Source: Actinacidiphila bryophytorum (GTDB taxonomy: Bacteria; Actinomycetota; Actinomycetes; Streptomycetales; Streptomycetaceae). Taken from it: DNA of 64,000 bases. The translations under genes and the position numbers were made by a program. The notes below the pieces were generated by a model. It had not been told where the DNA came from, searched no databases, and was given only the letters and a program-made list of their open reading frames with translations. Below, in pieces: positions 45,245 through 55,099 of the stretch. The stretch lies in the NCBI RefSeq assembly GCF_016916835.1, contig NZ_JAFFIX010000011.1, positions 62,001-126,000 of the forward strand, in the 5' to 3' direction. Position 1 is the first letter of the stretch, and each line of letters starts with the position of its first letter.

Positions 45245-45889
45245 TCAGACGGTGTTGCCCGCCGGTCCCGGCAGGGCCACATAGCGGTCGCCGCGCCACT
45301 CCCATGAGTAGCTGCGGCTCAGGTCAGGGCAGCACTGCGGCACCTGGTCGGAGGAGAAGCCCAGCACGGTGGCCTTGAGGATGCGCCCCTCCAGCCGGAA
45401 GTTGCCGATCTGCCGGTTGTCCTCGGGTTTGACCAGTGTCACGGCGATCCGCGGCGGGCCGCCCGGGGCCTTGGGCGCGGACAGCACGTAGACGCCGCTG
45501 GGCGGGGTGCCGGTCTCGGTGTGGCAGCGCACCACGACGGCCGTCTCGGGGCGGCCGTCGCCGTCGAGGTCGCCGGAGACCTTGCTGATCACGTCGGTCG
45601 GCATGCCGTCCGCGCACTTCAGCGGGTAGCTGGCCGCGTCCGGGTCGGGGGGCGCGACGGGGGCCGCGGGGGCGCCGCCGGCCGCGGCAGAGGGACTGCC
45701 GGCGGCTGCGGGCTTGCCGGGCGAGGCGTCGGCGGGCTGGACCAGCGCCACCGCGGCGACGACGGCGCCGAGGGCCGCGGCCGTACTGATCCAGTGGACA
45801 CCGCGGGTGCGGGTGTGCGGGAGGCCCTGGCCTGCGGACTGCTGCACTCGCCTGGCTCCTGGGGTCGGTCGGCGGGGTGTGGCCAGCAT
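45245..45889 (-). CDS. exported hypothetical protein
   Basis: A 214-residue protein with an N-terminal signal/anchor (WISTAAALGAVVAAVALVQPADA) after a basic leader. A Pro/Ala-rich linker follows, then a folded domain with an acidic metal-binding-like loop (DLDGDGRPETAVVVRC), typical of FG-GAP/VCBS-like repeats. Four Cys (KCADG, VVRCH, QCCPD) suggest disulfides. ATG 45889 is preferred; GTG 45904 is possible and neither has a clear ribosome binding site. Function unknown. Confidence 0.75.
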   Translation of the reverse strand: MLATPRRPTPGARRVQQSAGQGLPHTRTRGVHWISTAAALGAVVAAVALVQPADASPGKPAAAGSPSAAAGGAPAAPVAPPDPDAASYPLKCADGMPTDVISKVSGDLDGDGRPETAVVVRCHTETGTPPSGVYVLSAPKAPGGPPRIAVTLVKPEDNRQIGNFRLEGRILKATVLGFSSDQVPQCCPDLSRSYSWEWRGDRYVALPGPAGNTV

Positions 45890-46093
45890 GGTGCCATACG
45901 TCACACCGGCCGGGAACACGGGGGGCGGATACGCGCGGCTACCGCGGCTGCCGCCCGCGGGCGGTGCGGCGGCGGGCGCGGGCCGCGACGAAGCCGCCGC
46001 CGCTTTGTCGGGAACGGACAAAACGGCGGCGGCATGGTGAAGTTGGCCGAAACCACCCGGTCGTCCGGGGGTCCGGTGCTGCGGGACGGAGGG

Positions 46094-46999
46094 CTAGGCC
46101 GTGGCACCGCCTGAGGCGCTGCCGGGCCCGGTGTAGTCCTCGCCGTAGGCGCCCTTGGCGGGCCGGCGGCGGCGCAGCGGCGGCTCGACGCCGTCGGCGA
46201 GCCGGCGGGCGGTGAGCAGGAAGCCGGTGTGGCCGATCATCCGGTGGTCGGGGCGGACGGCGAGGCCCTCGACGTGCCAGGTACGGACCATGGTCTCCCA
46301 GGCGGCCGGCTCGTTGAAGCTGCCGTGCTCCCTGATCGCCTCGACGGTACGCGCCAGCTGCGTCGTGGTGGCCACGTACGCGCACAGGATGCCGCCGGGC
46401 ACCAGAGCCTTGGCGACCGGCTCCAGGCACTCCCAGGGGGCGAGCATGTCGAGGATGACGCGGTCCACGTCGGTGTCCGACAGGTGGTCCTGGAGGTCGC
46501 CGACGGTGAGCTGCCAGGCCGGGTGGGGGCCGCCGAAGTAGCGCTCCACGTTCTGGGTGGCGATCTCGGCGAAGTCCGCGCGGCGCTCGTAGCTGTGCAG
46601 CATGCCGTGGTCGCCGATGGCCCGCAGCAGGAAGCTGCTCAGCGACCCGGAGCCGACGCCGGCCTCGACCACCCTGGCGCCGGCGAAGATGTCGGCCATC
46701 GCGAGGATCTGCCCCGCGTCCTTGGGGTAGACCACGGCGGCGCCGCGGGGCATGGACAGGACGTAGTCGGGGAGCAGCGGGCGCAGCGCGAGGTAGGCGA
46801 CGTTTCCCGTGGTACGGACCACGCTGCCCTCGGGAGCACCGATCAGCTCGTCGTGCGGGAAGGCACCCTTGTGGGTGTGGAACTGCTTCCCGGCTTCGAG
46901 CGTGAAGGTGTAGTGGCGTCCCTTGGGGTCGGTGAGCTGGACCTGGTCCCCGACTCTGAATGGCCCGCGTCGGCGGGCGGCACCGGTCGGTTCGGACAT
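46094..46999 (-). CDS. trmI: tRNA (adenine-58-N1)-methyltransferase TrmI
   Basis: A 301-residue SAM-dependent methyltransferase for m1A58 in the T-loop of tRNA. It has an N-terminal beta domain (FRVGDQVQLTDPKGRHYTF) and the SAM motif VVEAGVGSGSLSSFLLR. Other motifs are VDRVILDMLAPWECLEPVAK and HTGFLLTARR. ATG 46999 follows AAGGTGATCCC. It is 50 bp downstream of the site-2 protease gene. In actinobacteria trmI lies upstream of mpa, and that order is conserved here with two genes interposed. Confidence 0.94.
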   Translation of the reverse strand: MSEPTGAARRRGPFRVGDQVQLTDPKGRHYTFTLEAGKQFHTHKGAFPHDELIGAPEGSVVRTTGNVAYLALRPLLPDYVLSMPRGAAVVYPKDAGQILAMADIFAGARVVEAGVGSGSLSSFLLRAIGDHGMLHSYERRADFAEIATQNVERYFGGPHPAWQLTVGDLQDHLSDTDVDRVILDMLAPWECLEPVAKALVPGGILCAYVATTTQLARTVEAIREHGSFNEPAAWETMVRTWHVEGLAVRPDHRMIGHTGFLLTARRLADGVEPPLRRRRPAKGAYGEDYTGPGSASGGATA

Positions 47000-47049
47000 G
47001 GGATCACCTTATCGGGCTTTTCCCGCTGCCCGGTTCGCACCCCGGGCGC

Positions 47050-48270
47050 TCAGGACGGCCGCGACATCGCCGCCAGGAAGGCCTTCTCGACGTCGGTGGT
47101 GGACAGCACCCCGAAGATCTCCCCGGTCGGCTCGACCACCAGGTACTCGGTGGACGGGGTGGCCCGCAGGGTGTCCAGGAGGGCTTCGCCTGCGAGTTCC
47201 GCGGAGACCCGCATGCCGGGGGTGAGGTCCTGGGCCAGGCCGCTGACCGCGACCCAGGGGCGGCGGTGCTCGGGGACGGTGACGATCGCCGACTCGCGCA
47301 CCAGGGCCGTGGGGGCGCCGCGGCCGTCGACGACGACCAGCGCCCTGGCGCCGGCCTCGTGGGCGCGGCGCAGCGCCTCGGACAGGGGGGTGTCGGAGGC
47401 CACCGGCACGGCCCTGCGGGTCAAGGTGCGGGCCTGCAGGTCGGGCAGCCGCTCGCGCAGCCTGGCCATCCGCAGGCTGTTGCCCGCGCCGGTCCAGATG
47501 ATGGCGGCCAGGATCGCGGCGAGCAGCGCGTCGGTGAGCGAGTCGAAGCCGCTGCCGCCGTCGCCGCCGCTTCGGGCGTAGGAGAGCATCGGCAGTCCGA
47601 CGAGCACCGCGAGTGCGAGGCCGCGGCCGACCCAGGCCGCGGCCACCGTGCCGGTCATCGCCTTGCCGCTGATCTTCCAGACCACGGCCCGCAGCATCCG
47701 GCCGCCGTCCAGCGGCAGCCCGGGCAGGAAGTTGAAGATCGCAACGATCAGGTTGCTGATCATCAGCCCGGCGAGCAGTACCCCCGGCACCGTCCCGGAC
47801 TCCACGAGCTGCATCCCGCCGAAGAAGACCCCGGCGAGCACCAGTGACAGCAGCGGCCCGACGAAGGCCAGCACGAATTCCCTGCCCGGTGTGTCGGACT
47901 CCTTCTCGATCTCCGAGACGCCGCCGAAGAACTGCAGCTGGATGCGCCGCACGGGCAGCTTGAACCGCAGGGCCGCCACCGTGTGCGCCAGCTCGTGCAC
48001 CAGCACGGAGCCGTAGAAGGCCACCGCGAAGAACAGCGACACCAGGTAGCGGACCCCGCCCAGCTCCGGCAGGACGGTGTCGAGCTGGTCGCCGAAGACC
48101 CAGGTGATCAGGGCCGCGACCAGGAACCAGCTGGGCGCCACGTAGATGGGCACACCGAAGAAGCGGCCCATCAGGATGCCGCCGCCGGGCTCCCGCGCGG
48201 AAGTGCCGGGGTCGCCGTTCTGGCCAGGGGCGTCGCTCTTCCGGGACGGCGGCCGACCGCTCTCGCTCAC
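47050..48270 (-). CDS. site-2 metalloprotease (M50) with CBS domains
   Basis: A 406-residue intramembrane protease. The zinc motif HELAH is in a membrane helix (YGSVLVHELAHTVAALRF), and the second metal site is FLPGLPLDGGRML. About six hydrophobic segments precede a C-terminal pair of CBS domains (about 285-400, ending in LVVEPTGEIFGVLSTTDVEK). These may sense adenine nucleotides and regulate activity. Family members cleave membrane-anchored regulators such as anti-sigma factors; no candidate lies next to it. GTG 48270 follows GAGGGGAAG. Confidence 0.92.
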   Translation of the reverse strand: MSESGRPPSRKSDAPGQNGDPGTSAREPGGGILMGRFFGVPIYVAPSWFLVAALITWVFGDQLDTVLPELGGVRYLVSLFFAVAFYGSVLVHELAHTVAALRFKLPVRRIQLQFFGGVSEIEKESDTPGREFVLAFVGPLLSLVLAGVFFGGMQLVESGTVPGVLLAGLMISNLIVAIFNFLPGLPLDGGRMLRAVVWKISGKAMTGTVAAAWVGRGLALAVLVGLPMLSYARSGGDGGSGFDSLTDALLAAILAAIIWTGAGNSLRMARLRERLPDLQARTLTRRAVPVASDTPLSEALRRAHEAGARALVVVDGRGAPTALVRESAIVTVPEHRRPWVAVSGLAQDLTPGMRVSAELAGEALLDTLRATPSTEYLVVEPTGEIFGVLSTTDVEKAFLAAMSRPS

Positions 48271-48396
48271 TGCTTCCCCTCGTTCGGATACGGACCTCGC
48301 ACCGTTCGTGCGGATCGAGGCCTTGATGCCATGCTATTGCGCCGTTACGCCCGGCGGGCACCGGCTTGTCAGTGCCAGGCCGTAGGGTCGTGCCCC

Positions 48397-49269
48397 ATGG
48401 GGACCAGCATCGAGAGCATTCCGCCGCGGCCGCCGTCGTCGCTGTCGCCGTCGCGGGCCGCCGACTTCATGCGCTGCCCGCTGCTGTACCGGCTGCGGGT
48501 GATCGACCGGCTGCCGGAGAAGCCGAGCCTGGCGGCGACACGCGGCACGGTGGTCCATGCGGTGCTCGAGCGGCTCTTCGACGCGCCGGCGGCCGAGCGG
48601 ACCGCCTCGCGGGCCAGGGACCTGGTGCCGGGTGAGTGGCAGCGGCTGCTGGCCGCGCGGCCCGAGCTGTCGGTGCTCTTCGACGCGGCGGACCCGGGGG
48701 CGCTCGCGGGCTGGCTGGACAGTGCCCGCGCCCTGGTGGACCGCTGGTTCACCCTGGAGGACCCGACGCGGCTGGAGCCGGCCGAGCGCGAGCTGTACGT
48801 GGAGACGGTGCTGGAGTCCGGGCTGACGCTGCGCGGCTACGTCGACCGGCTGGACGTCGCGCCGGCGACCGGCGACCTGCGGGTGGTGGACTACAAGACC
48901 GGCAAGGCCCCGCGCCCGGAGTATGCGGACGAGCCGATGTTCCAGATGTCCTTCTACGCCCTGGTGCTGTGGCGGCTGCGCGGTGTGGTGCCGCGCAGGC
49001 TGCAACTGGTGTATCTGGGCAGCGGGGACGTGCTGACGTACGACCCGTCGGAGGCGGACCTGCTGCGCACCGAGCGCAAGCTGCTGGCGCTGTGGGAGGC
49101 GATCAGGGCGGCGACGGAGTCCGGTGACTGGCGGCCGCGCCGCACCCCGCTGTGCGGCTGGTGCGACCACCAGGCGGTCTGTCCCGAATTCGGGGGGACT
49201 CCCCCGCCGTATCCGCTGGCGGCAATAGCCGGTGGGCCGCCCCTGGTGGGCGAGAATAGCCGCGTCTAG
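48397..49269 (+). CDS. RecB-family nuclease, PD-(D/E)XK with iron-sulfur motif
   Basis: A 290-residue nuclease of the Cas4/AddB-C type. The active-site acids are in [11 protein letters not shown] and [10 protein letters not shown] (D-x-K). Four Cys could bind a [4Fe-4S] cluster: one near residue 27 (FMRCPLLYR) and three at the C-terminus ([10 protein letters not shown]). Probable role in DNA processing/repair; no helicase partner is adjacent. ATG 48397 is chosen because the core begins there; the frame is open far upstream within the divergent region. The response regulator gene follows 19 bp after the stop. Confidence 0.85.
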   Translation: MGTSIESIPPRPPSSLSPSRAADFMRCPLLYRLRVIDRLPEKPSLAATRGTVVHAVLERLFDAPAAERTASRARDLVPGEWQRLLAARPELSVLFDAADPGALAGWLDSARALVDRWFTLEDPTRLEPAERELYVETVLESGLTLRGYVDRLDVAPATGDLRVVDYKTGKAPRPEYADEPMFQMSFYALVLWRLRGVVPRRLQLVYLGSGDVLTYDPSEADLLRTERKLLALWEAIRAATESGDWRPRRTPLCGWCDHQAVCPEFGGTPPPYPLAAIAGGPPLVGENSRV

Positions 49270-49288
49270 CGAAGACGGAGGAGTACCC

Positions 49289-49960
49289 GTGGCGATCCGC
49301 GTCCTGCTGGTGGACGATCAGCCCCTGCTGCGTACCGGTTTCCGGATGATCCTGGAGGCCGAGCCCGACCTGATGGTGGTCGGTGAGGCCGGGGACGGCC
49401 AGCAGGCGCTGGACCAGGTGCGGGCGCTGCAGCCCGACGTGGTGCTGATGGACATCCGGATGCCGCGGATGGACGGTGTGGAGGCCACCCGGCAGATCAC
49501 AGGACCCGACCGCTCGGGGCCGGCCAAGGTGCTGGTGCTGACCACCTTCGACCTCGACGAGTACGTGATCGAGGCGCTGCGGGCCGGTGCGAGCGGCTTC
49601 CTGCTCAAGGACGCCCCTGCGGCGGAGCTGGTGCAGGCGATCAGGGTGGTGGCGGCCGGCGAGGCGATGCTCGCGCCGAGCATCACCCGGCGGCTGCTGG
49701 ACAAGTACGCGGGCCGGCTGCCGTCGGGTGACGAGTCGGTGCCGCAGCCGCTGCACACCCTGACCGAGCGGGAGGTCGAGGTGCTGCGGCTGGTGGCCCG
49801 CGGTCTGTCGAACGCGGAGATCGCCGCCGAGCTGTTCGTCTCGGAGACCACCGTCAAGACCCATGTGGGGCACGTGCTGACCAAGCTGGGCCTGCGCGAC
49901 CGGGTGCAGGCGGCGGTGTACGCGTACGAGAGCGGCCTGGTGCGCCCCGGCGCGAGCTGA
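49289..49960 (+). CDS. NarL/FixJ-family response regulator
   Basis: A 223-residue two-component regulator. The receiver domain has acidic DDQ, phosphorylatable Asp in [12 protein letters not shown] (residue about 55), Thr in LVLTTFD and Lys in LLKDAPA. The LuxR-type HTH is C-terminal ([20 protein letters not shown], then [14 protein letters not shown]). GTG 49289 follows GGAGGAG. No histidine kinase gene is in the window, so the kinase is encoded elsewhere. A strong terminator follows. Confidence 0.93.
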   Translation: MAIRVLLVDDQPLLRTGFRMILEAEPDLMVVGEAGDGQQALDQVRALQPDVVLMDIRMPRMDGVEATRQITGPDRSGPAKVLVLTTFDLDEYVIEALRAGASGFLLKDAPAAELVQAIRVVAAGEAMLAPSITRRLLDKYAGRLPSGDESVPQPLHTLTEREVEVLRLVARGLSNAEIAAELFVSETTVKTHVGHVLTKLGLRDRVQAAVYAYESGLVRPGAS

Positions 49961-49976
49961 CTCCCCCGCTGCGACA

Positions 49977-50024
49977 GCGACGCCGCTGCCCGCCGGACAC
50001 ACATCCGGCGGGCAGCGGCGTCGC
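49977..50024. terminator. bidirectional terminator after the response regulator
   Basis: Perfect 21-bp stem (49977-49997 with 50004-50024) starting GCGACGCCGCTG, 6-base loop CACACA, between convergent genes. The strongest hairpin seen in the window. Confidence 0.9.
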
Positions 50025-50039
50025 GTGGCGGCGGCGGTG

Positions 50040-51632
50040 TCAGCTCTTGCCGCGGCCCAGCTCCCAGAACTGGGTGGTGGTGGAGGAGTTCAGCGCCCAC
50101 TCCACACCGGTGATGTCACTGCGGGCGGCGATGTACTGCTTGCCCTGCCACAGCGGCAGCATCGGCACGTCCGCGGCGATCAGGTTCTGCGCCTTGGTGA
50201 AGTCCGCAGTGGTCGCACCGCGCTCGGCCTGCCGCCGGGTGGCCGGCAGCAGGGTGTTCTCGATGGTCTTGTTGTTGTAGGCCAGGTTGAGGAAGTTGTC
50301 CTTGTCGAAGAAGGGCGCGATGTAGTTGTCCGGGTCCGGGAAGTCCGGCAGCCAGCTGATGGCGAAGACGTCGTACTCGCGCTGGGAGGCCTTCTTCAGG
50401 AAGGTGTTCCACTGCTCGTCCTTGGTCGCGACGTCGAACAGCCCGCTCGCGTTGAGCTGGGCGGCGATCGCCTCGGCCTCGGCCTTGTTCATGGTGCCGC
50501 CGGTGTCGCGGCGGTAGTTGATGGTCACCGAGACCTTGTCGGTGATGCCGGCGTTGCGCAGGTCGGCCTTGGCCAGCGGGACCGAGGGGTCCTTGTAGGT
50601 GTTGTAGAAGGAGTTGGTGTGGGTGGTGATGCCCTGCGGGATCACCGAGTACAGCGGGTCCGCGGTGCGCTTGTAGACGTCGCGGGTGATCGCCTGCCGG
50701 TCGATGAGCTGGGCCATCGCCTTGCGCACGGCGACGTTCTTCAGCGAGGGCGCCTCGGTGTTCAGGAACAGGTAGCGGGCCTCGCCGCCGGGCGACTCGG
50801 TGAGCTTGACCTCGGGGTCGTTGCTGCTGAGCAGGGTGCCGATCTGGTCCGGGCTGAGGGTGCGGGCCATGACGTCGATCTGGCCGGAGCGCAGCGCGGA
50901 CTCCATCTTGTGCGAGTCGGCGAACAGCTTCAGCTCGATGGCACCGTTGTTGACCTTCAGGGTGCCGCCGTAGTTGGTGTTCTTGCTGAACTCGCCCTGC
51001 TTGGCCTGGACGAAGGAGTCCATGGTGTACGGGCCGGAGCCGATCAGGTGGAAGCCGTTGTAGGGCTTGTCCGGCGAGTAGACCTTCTTGTCCACGATCG
51101 CCGCGGCCGGGGTGGCGAGCTTGGCGGGGAAGGTCGCGTCGGGCGCCTTGAGGTGGAAGACGACGGTCTTGTCGTCGGGGGCGTCCACCGACTTCACACC
51201 GGATATCAGCGAGGCGGGACCGGTCGGCCAGTTGATCTTCTGCATCCGGTCGACCGAGAACTTCACGTCCTGCGCGGTCAGCGGGTCGCCGTTGGAGAAC
51301 TTCTGGTTCTCCCGCATCGTGCACTGGTACGTCAGCACGCTGACGTCGGTGTAGTGACAGTCCTTGGCCGCGTCCGGCGTCGGGGTGGTGCTGCCGCGCT
51401 GGTAGGTCAGCAGCATCTGGAAGGTGTTGTAGAAGATGTTCCAGGTGGCGCTGTCGTACGAGGTGGCGGGATCGAGCGGCGCCGGGTTGTCCTTGGTCAG
51501 CTCGATGCTGTCGGTGGTGCCGACGACGATGGCCTTGCCGCCACCGCTCCCCCCGCCGGAACCGCCGCACCCGGTGAGCAGAGGTGTCATCACGCCCAGC
51601 AGGGCGGGCAGCACCAGAAGCTTGCGGTTCAT
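50040..51632 (-). CDS. peptide/opine/nickel-type ABC solute-binding lipoprotein (distal copy)
   Basis: A 530-residue SBP family 5 lipoprotein. The lipobox is LLTGC, followed by a Gly/Ser linker and the family hallmark (CTMRENQKFSNGDPLTAQDV, FHLIGSGPYTMDSF). It binds an oligopeptide-like ligand outside the membrane. ATG 51632 (NRKLLVLPALL) has AGGAG upstream; ATG 51662 overlaps the previous stop (ATGA) and would add ten residues. Last gene of the six-gene operon. It is a paralogue of the SBP encoded first (56240-57820): both contain VVGTTDS and a similar WLPDFPDPDN/WFPDLPDPDN region. Confidence 0.9.
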   Translation of the reverse strand: MNRKLLVLPALLGVMTPLLTGCGGSGGGSGGGKAIVVGTTDSIELTKDNPAPLDPATSYDSATWNIFYNTFQMLLTYQRGSTTPTPDAAKDCHYTDVSVLTYQCTMRENQKFSNGDPLTAQDVKFSVDRMQKINWPTGPASLISGVKSVDAPDDKTVVFHLKAPDATFPAKLATPAAAIVDKKVYSPDKPYNGFHLIGSGPYTMDSFVQAKQGEFSKNTNYGGTLKVNNGAIELKLFADSHKMESALRSGQIDVMARTLSPDQIGTLLSSNDPEVKLTESPGGEARYLFLNTEAPSLKNVAVRKAMAQLIDRQAITRDVYKRTADPLYSVIPQGITTHTNSFYNTYKDPSVPLAKADLRNAGITDKVSVTINYRRDTGGTMNKAEAEAIAAQLNASGLFDVATKDEQWNTFLKKASQREYDVFAISWLPDFPDPDNYIAPFFDKDNFLNLAYNNKTIENTLLPATRRQAERGATTADFTKAQNLIAADVPMLPLWQGKQYIAARSDITGVEWALNSSTTTQFWELGRGKS

Positions 51633-51658
51633 CGTCGTCGTTCTCCTCTTGTTCCTGC

Positions 51659-53014
51659 TCATGTACCGGTGGTGCTCCCGACGGGCTCGCGCAGATGGCA
51701 GGCCACCTGTACGCCGGTGGCCGGGATCAGGCTCAGGCGCGGGTCCCGCGGTGGCGCGAACTCCACCACGGCCCGGCCGTTTTCGGCGTGCATCGTCACC
51801 ACGCCGTGCCAGAACGGTTCACGCGGTTCGGCCTCCGAGGCTTCCTCGCGCAGGTGCCGGAGGTATTCCAACACATCTTCGGGCGTGTGGCCTCGGCCGG
51901 GTGCGATTGCGACACTGCTCTGCCCGTCGGCTGCCAGCGACTCGACGTCCGCGAAGAGCGATTTCTCCCGGGACGCGGCTTCGGGGGCCAGTTCCAGCCA
52001 GCGGTTCTCCAGCAGGGTGCGCAGGTCGCGGGCCTCCCAGCCGCAGGCGGCGACGGCCACCGGGCAGCGCGGGTGGAAGGCGCAGCCCATCGGCGGCCGG
52101 GCCGCGTCGGGGATCTCGCCGCGCGGCAGTTCGCGGGGCAGTGCGCGCTCCGGGTCGGGCTCGGGGATCGCCGCGAGCAGCGCCTCGGTGTAGGGGTGCT
52201 GCGGGTCGGCGAACACCTGCTCGGTGGGGCCGTACTCCACGATCCGGCCCAGGTACATGATGGCGATGGTGTCGCAGAAGAACTTCGCGCTGGCCAGGTC
52301 GTGCGTGACGTAGACGTAGGTCAGGTCCAGGTCGCGCTTGAGGTCCAGCATCAGCTGCAGGATCTTGGCGCGCACGCTCATGTCCAGCATGGAGATCGGC
52401 TCGTCGGCGACCAGCAGCTCCGGCTCGGCGATGATCGCCCGGGCCAGGACGGCGCGCTGCTTCTGCCCGCCGGACAGGTCGCCGGGGAACTTGCCGAGGT
52501 AGCGCTCGGGCGGGGTCAGGCCGACCCGCTCCAGCGCGTCGACGACCCTGGCCTCGTACTCCCGGTCGTCGGCGACCAGGTTGTGGATGCGCAAGGGGTG
52601 GCCGACGGCGGTGCGGATGTCCATGGCCGGGTTGAGCGAGGCGTGCGGGTCCTGGAAGACCATCTGCAGCCGGCGCCGCAGCGGGCGCAGGCCGCGCTCG
52701 CCCAGCGCGGTGATGTCCTGGCCGCGGTAGCTGACGCTGCCCGCGGTGGCCTTGGTCAGGCCGATCAGGGTGCGGCCCAGCGTGGTCTTGCCCGAGCCGG
52801 ACTCGCCGACCAGGCCGAGGACCTCGCCCTTGCGCAGGGTCAGGTCGATGCCGTCGACGGCGCGGACCGCGCCGGCCGGGCCGCCGGAGAAGCGGCTGAA
52901 CAGGCCGCCGCGCAGCCCGAAGTGCACTTCGAGGCCGGTGGCCTCCACCAGCGGCTCGCCGACCTGGGCGGCGGCTCCCTCGCCGGAGGGTTCGATGTCA
53001 GGCTTCGTCAGCAA
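51659..53014 (-). CDS. oligopeptide-type ABC transporter ATP-binding protein (DppF/OppF-like) with long C-terminal extension
   Basis: A 451-residue ATPase. Walker A GESGSGKT, signature LSGGQKQR, Walker B LLVADEPISMLD. The oligopeptide-ABC C-terminal Cys motif (CAFHPRCPVAVAAC) is present. About 120 residues follow this motif (from roughly residue 330), longer than usual, and resemble no domain I know. TTG 53014 follows AGAGGAGA and overlaps the previous gene by 17 bp. Powers import together with the preceding ATPase. Confidence 0.92.
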   Translation of the reverse strand: MLTKPDIEPSGEGAAAQVGEPLVEATGLEVHFGLRGGLFSRFSGGPAGAVRAVDGIDLTLRKGEVLGLVGESGSGKTTLGRTLIGLTKATAGSVSYRGQDITALGERGLRPLRRRLQMVFQDPHASLNPAMDIRTAVGHPLRIHNLVADDREYEARVVDALERVGLTPPERYLGKFPGDLSGGQKQRAVLARAIIAEPELLVADEPISMLDMSVRAKILQLMLDLKRDLDLTYVYVTHDLASAKFFCDTIAIMYLGRIVEYGPTEQVFADPQHPYTEALLAAIPEPDPERALPRELPRGEIPDAARPPMGCAFHPRCPVAVAACGWEARDLRTLLENRWLELAPEAASREKSLFADVESLAADGQSSVAIAPGRGHTPEDVLEYLRHLREEASEAEPREPFWHGVVTMHAENGRAVVEFAPPRDPRLSLIPATGVQVACHLREPVGSTTGT

Positions 53015-54059
53015 CGCTGATCTCCTCTACAGCGGCGAGCGGTTCGCGCCCGCCCGGTCCCAGCTCGTCCACCAGCGAGGGCTCGGCCTCGATCGCCTGC
53101 TGCCAGCAGGCGCTGACCACCCCGGTCGGCAGGACCACCTCGGGCGGCTCCACCGTGGCGCAGCCGCGCATCGCGACCGGGCAGCGGGGGTGGAAACGGC
53201 ATCCCTGCGGGGGTTCCACCAGGTCCGGCGGGCTGCCGGGGATGTAGTGCAGCCCGGTGGTGGACAGCGAGATGGTGGAGCGCAGCAGCTCCCGGGTGTA
53301 CGGGTGCTGCGGGTTGGCGAAGACCTCGCGGGCGTCGCCCTGTTCGACGATGTGGCCGGCGTACATCACGGCGACCCGGTCGCACGCCTCGGCGACGATA
53401 CCGAGGTTGTGGGTGATGAGCACCAGTGAGGTGTCGAAGTTCTTCCGCAGGTCGGCGAGGATCTTGATGATCTGCGCCTCGACCAGTACGTCGAGTGCCG
53501 TGGTGGGCTCGTCGGCGACGATGAAGGCCGGCCGCAGCACCAGGGCGAGCGCGATCATGATGCGCTGCCGCATGCCGCCGGAGAACTCGTGCGGGTAGCT
53601 GCGGTAGCGGCTCTCGGGGATGCCCATGCCGCGCAGGGACTCCAGCGCACGGGTCCTGATCTCCTGCTTGGACAGGCCCTTCTCGTGGGAGCGCAGCGCC
53701 TCCTCGAAGTGCTGCGATATCCGCATGAGCGGGTTGAGCCGGGTCATCGGCTCCTGGAAGATCAGCCCGAGTTCCGGGCCGCGCAGCCGCTGGATCTCCT
53801 TGGCGGGCAGTCCGACGAGGTTGCGTCCCGCGCCGCCGGTGCTGCGCAGCACGACCTCTCCGTCGACGGCGGCCGCGGCCGGGGTCAGGCCGAGGACACC
53901 GCGGCCGAGGGTGGACTTGCCGCAGCCGGACTCGCCGACCAGGCCGAGGGTCTCGCCGGGCCGTACGTCGAAGGTGACGCCGTCCACGGCTCGTACCGGG
54001 CCGCGGTCGGTGCCGTACCAGACACGCAGGTCGCGGACGGACAGGACGGGTTCGGTCAC
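52998..54059 (-). CDS. oligopeptide-type ABC transporter ATP-binding protein (DppD/OppD-like)
   Basis: A 353-residue ATPase. Walker A GESGCGKST, Q-loop IFQEPM, signature FSGGMRQRIM, Walker B FIVADEPTTALD, H-loop THNLGIV. The C-terminal peptide-transporter motif has CRFHPRCPVAMRGC. GTG 54059 overlaps the permease stop (GTGA), so translation is coupled. It heterodimerises with the ATPase encoded next. Confidence 0.93.
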   Translation of the reverse strand: MTEPVLSVRDLRVWYGTDRGPVRAVDGVTFDVRPGETLGLVGESGCGKSTLGRGVLGLTPAAAAVDGEVVLRSTGGAGRNLVGLPAKEIQRLRGPELGLIFQEPMTRLNPLMRISQHFEEALRSHEKGLSKQEIRTRALESLRGMGIPESRYRSYPHEFSGGMRQRIMIALALVLRPAFIVADEPTTALDVLVEAQIIKILADLRKNFDTSLVLITHNLGIVAEACDRVAVMYAGHIVEQGDAREVFANPQHPYTRELLRSTISLSTTGLHYIPGSPPDLVEPPQGCRFHPRCPVAMRGCATVEPPEVVLPTGVVSACWQQAIEAEPSLVDELGPGGREPLAAVEEISVADEA

Positions 54060-55099
54060 TTGACGGCCTCACCTTCGGGAACGTCGGGCTGTGCGGGGGC
54101 CGTGACGGTACGGCGCGCGGTGTGGGCGGGCAGCAGCACCTTGCGGATGCGGCGGCGCCGCATGGTCGGGTTGAGCACGTCGTTGAGGCCTTCGCCGAGC
54201 AGCGTGAAGCCGAGGATGGCGATCACCATGGCCAGGCCCGGGTAGAGGCAGGTCCACCACATGCCGGCGTTGACGTCGTCGATGGCGCGGTCGAGGTCGT
54301 AGCCCCATTCGGCGGCCTCGGTGGGCTGGATGCCCAGGCCCAGGAAGCCCAGGCCGGCCAGCGTGCCGATGGCGTCGGCGGCGTTCATGGTGGTGATGAC
54401 CGGCACCGACTGGATGACGTTGCCGAACAGGTACTTGCGGATCACCACCGAGGGCTTGGCGCCCATCGCCCTGGCGGCCTCCACGAAGGTGGCCTCCCTG
54501 GCGGACAGCGCGGAGGCGCGGACGACCCGGAAGTACTGCGGGATGTAGACCACGGTGATCGACAGGGCCGCGGTGACGACGCCGCCGCCGGAGATCCCGG
54601 AGAAGACGAAACCGGCCACGATCGCGAGCAGCAGGTAGGGGAAGGCGAAGAGCGCGTCCATCACCAGCACCAGGATGCGGTCGAGCCAGCCGCCGAAGTA
54701 GCCGGCGAGCAGGCCGAGCAGCACTCCGAGGATCAGCGAGAAGATCACCGCGAGCACCATCACCTCAAGGGCGGTGCGGGCGCCGTAGATGGTGCGGGAG
54801 AGCACGTCCAGGCTCTGCACGGTGGTGCCGAACCAGTGGTCGCCGTCGGGCGATCCCTGCTTGGGGAAGTTGTGGCCGTGGGCCTTGTAGGTGTCGAAGC
54901 TGTAGGGCGCGATCAGCGGCGCGAACAGCGCGGTGATCACGAACAGTGCGGAGATGACCGCGCCGGTCCACAGCATGAACTTCGGTACGCCGTGGGCCTC
55001 GCGGATCGCCGAGACGATGCGGCGCAGGCCGCCGAAGCGGGAGGCGGAAGCCGACACGGTGGGCTCGATCGGCCCGGTGGGGAGAGTCGTCGTGGCCAT
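54056..55099 (-). CDS. oligopeptide-type ABC transporter permease (DppC-like)
   Basis: A 347-residue permease with about six helices and an N-terminal cytoplasmic leader. The EAA-type loop reads FVEAARAMGAKPSVVIRKYL (about residues 200-225). The ATG overlaps the preceding permease stop as TGATG. The extended basic C-terminus (RRRRIRKVLLPAHTARRTV) is longer than usual. Forms the channel with the DppB-like subunit. Confidence 0.92.
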   Translation of the reverse strand: MATTTLPTGPIEPTVSASASRFGGLRRIVSAIREAHGVPKFMLWTGAVISALFVITALFAPLIAPYSFDTYKAHGHNFPKQGSPDGDHWFGTTVQSLDVLSRTIYGARTALEVMVLAVIFSLILGVLLGLLAGYFGGWLDRILVLVMDALFAFPYLLLAIVAGFVFSGISGGGVVTAALSITVVYIPQYFRVVRASALSAREATFVEAARAMGAKPSVVIRKYLFGNVIQSVPVITTMNAADAIGTLAGLGFLGLGIQPTEAAEWGYDLDRAIDDVNAGMWWTCLYPGLAMVIAILGFTLLGEGLNDVLNPTMRRRRIRKVLLPAHTARRTVTAPAQPDVPEGEAVK

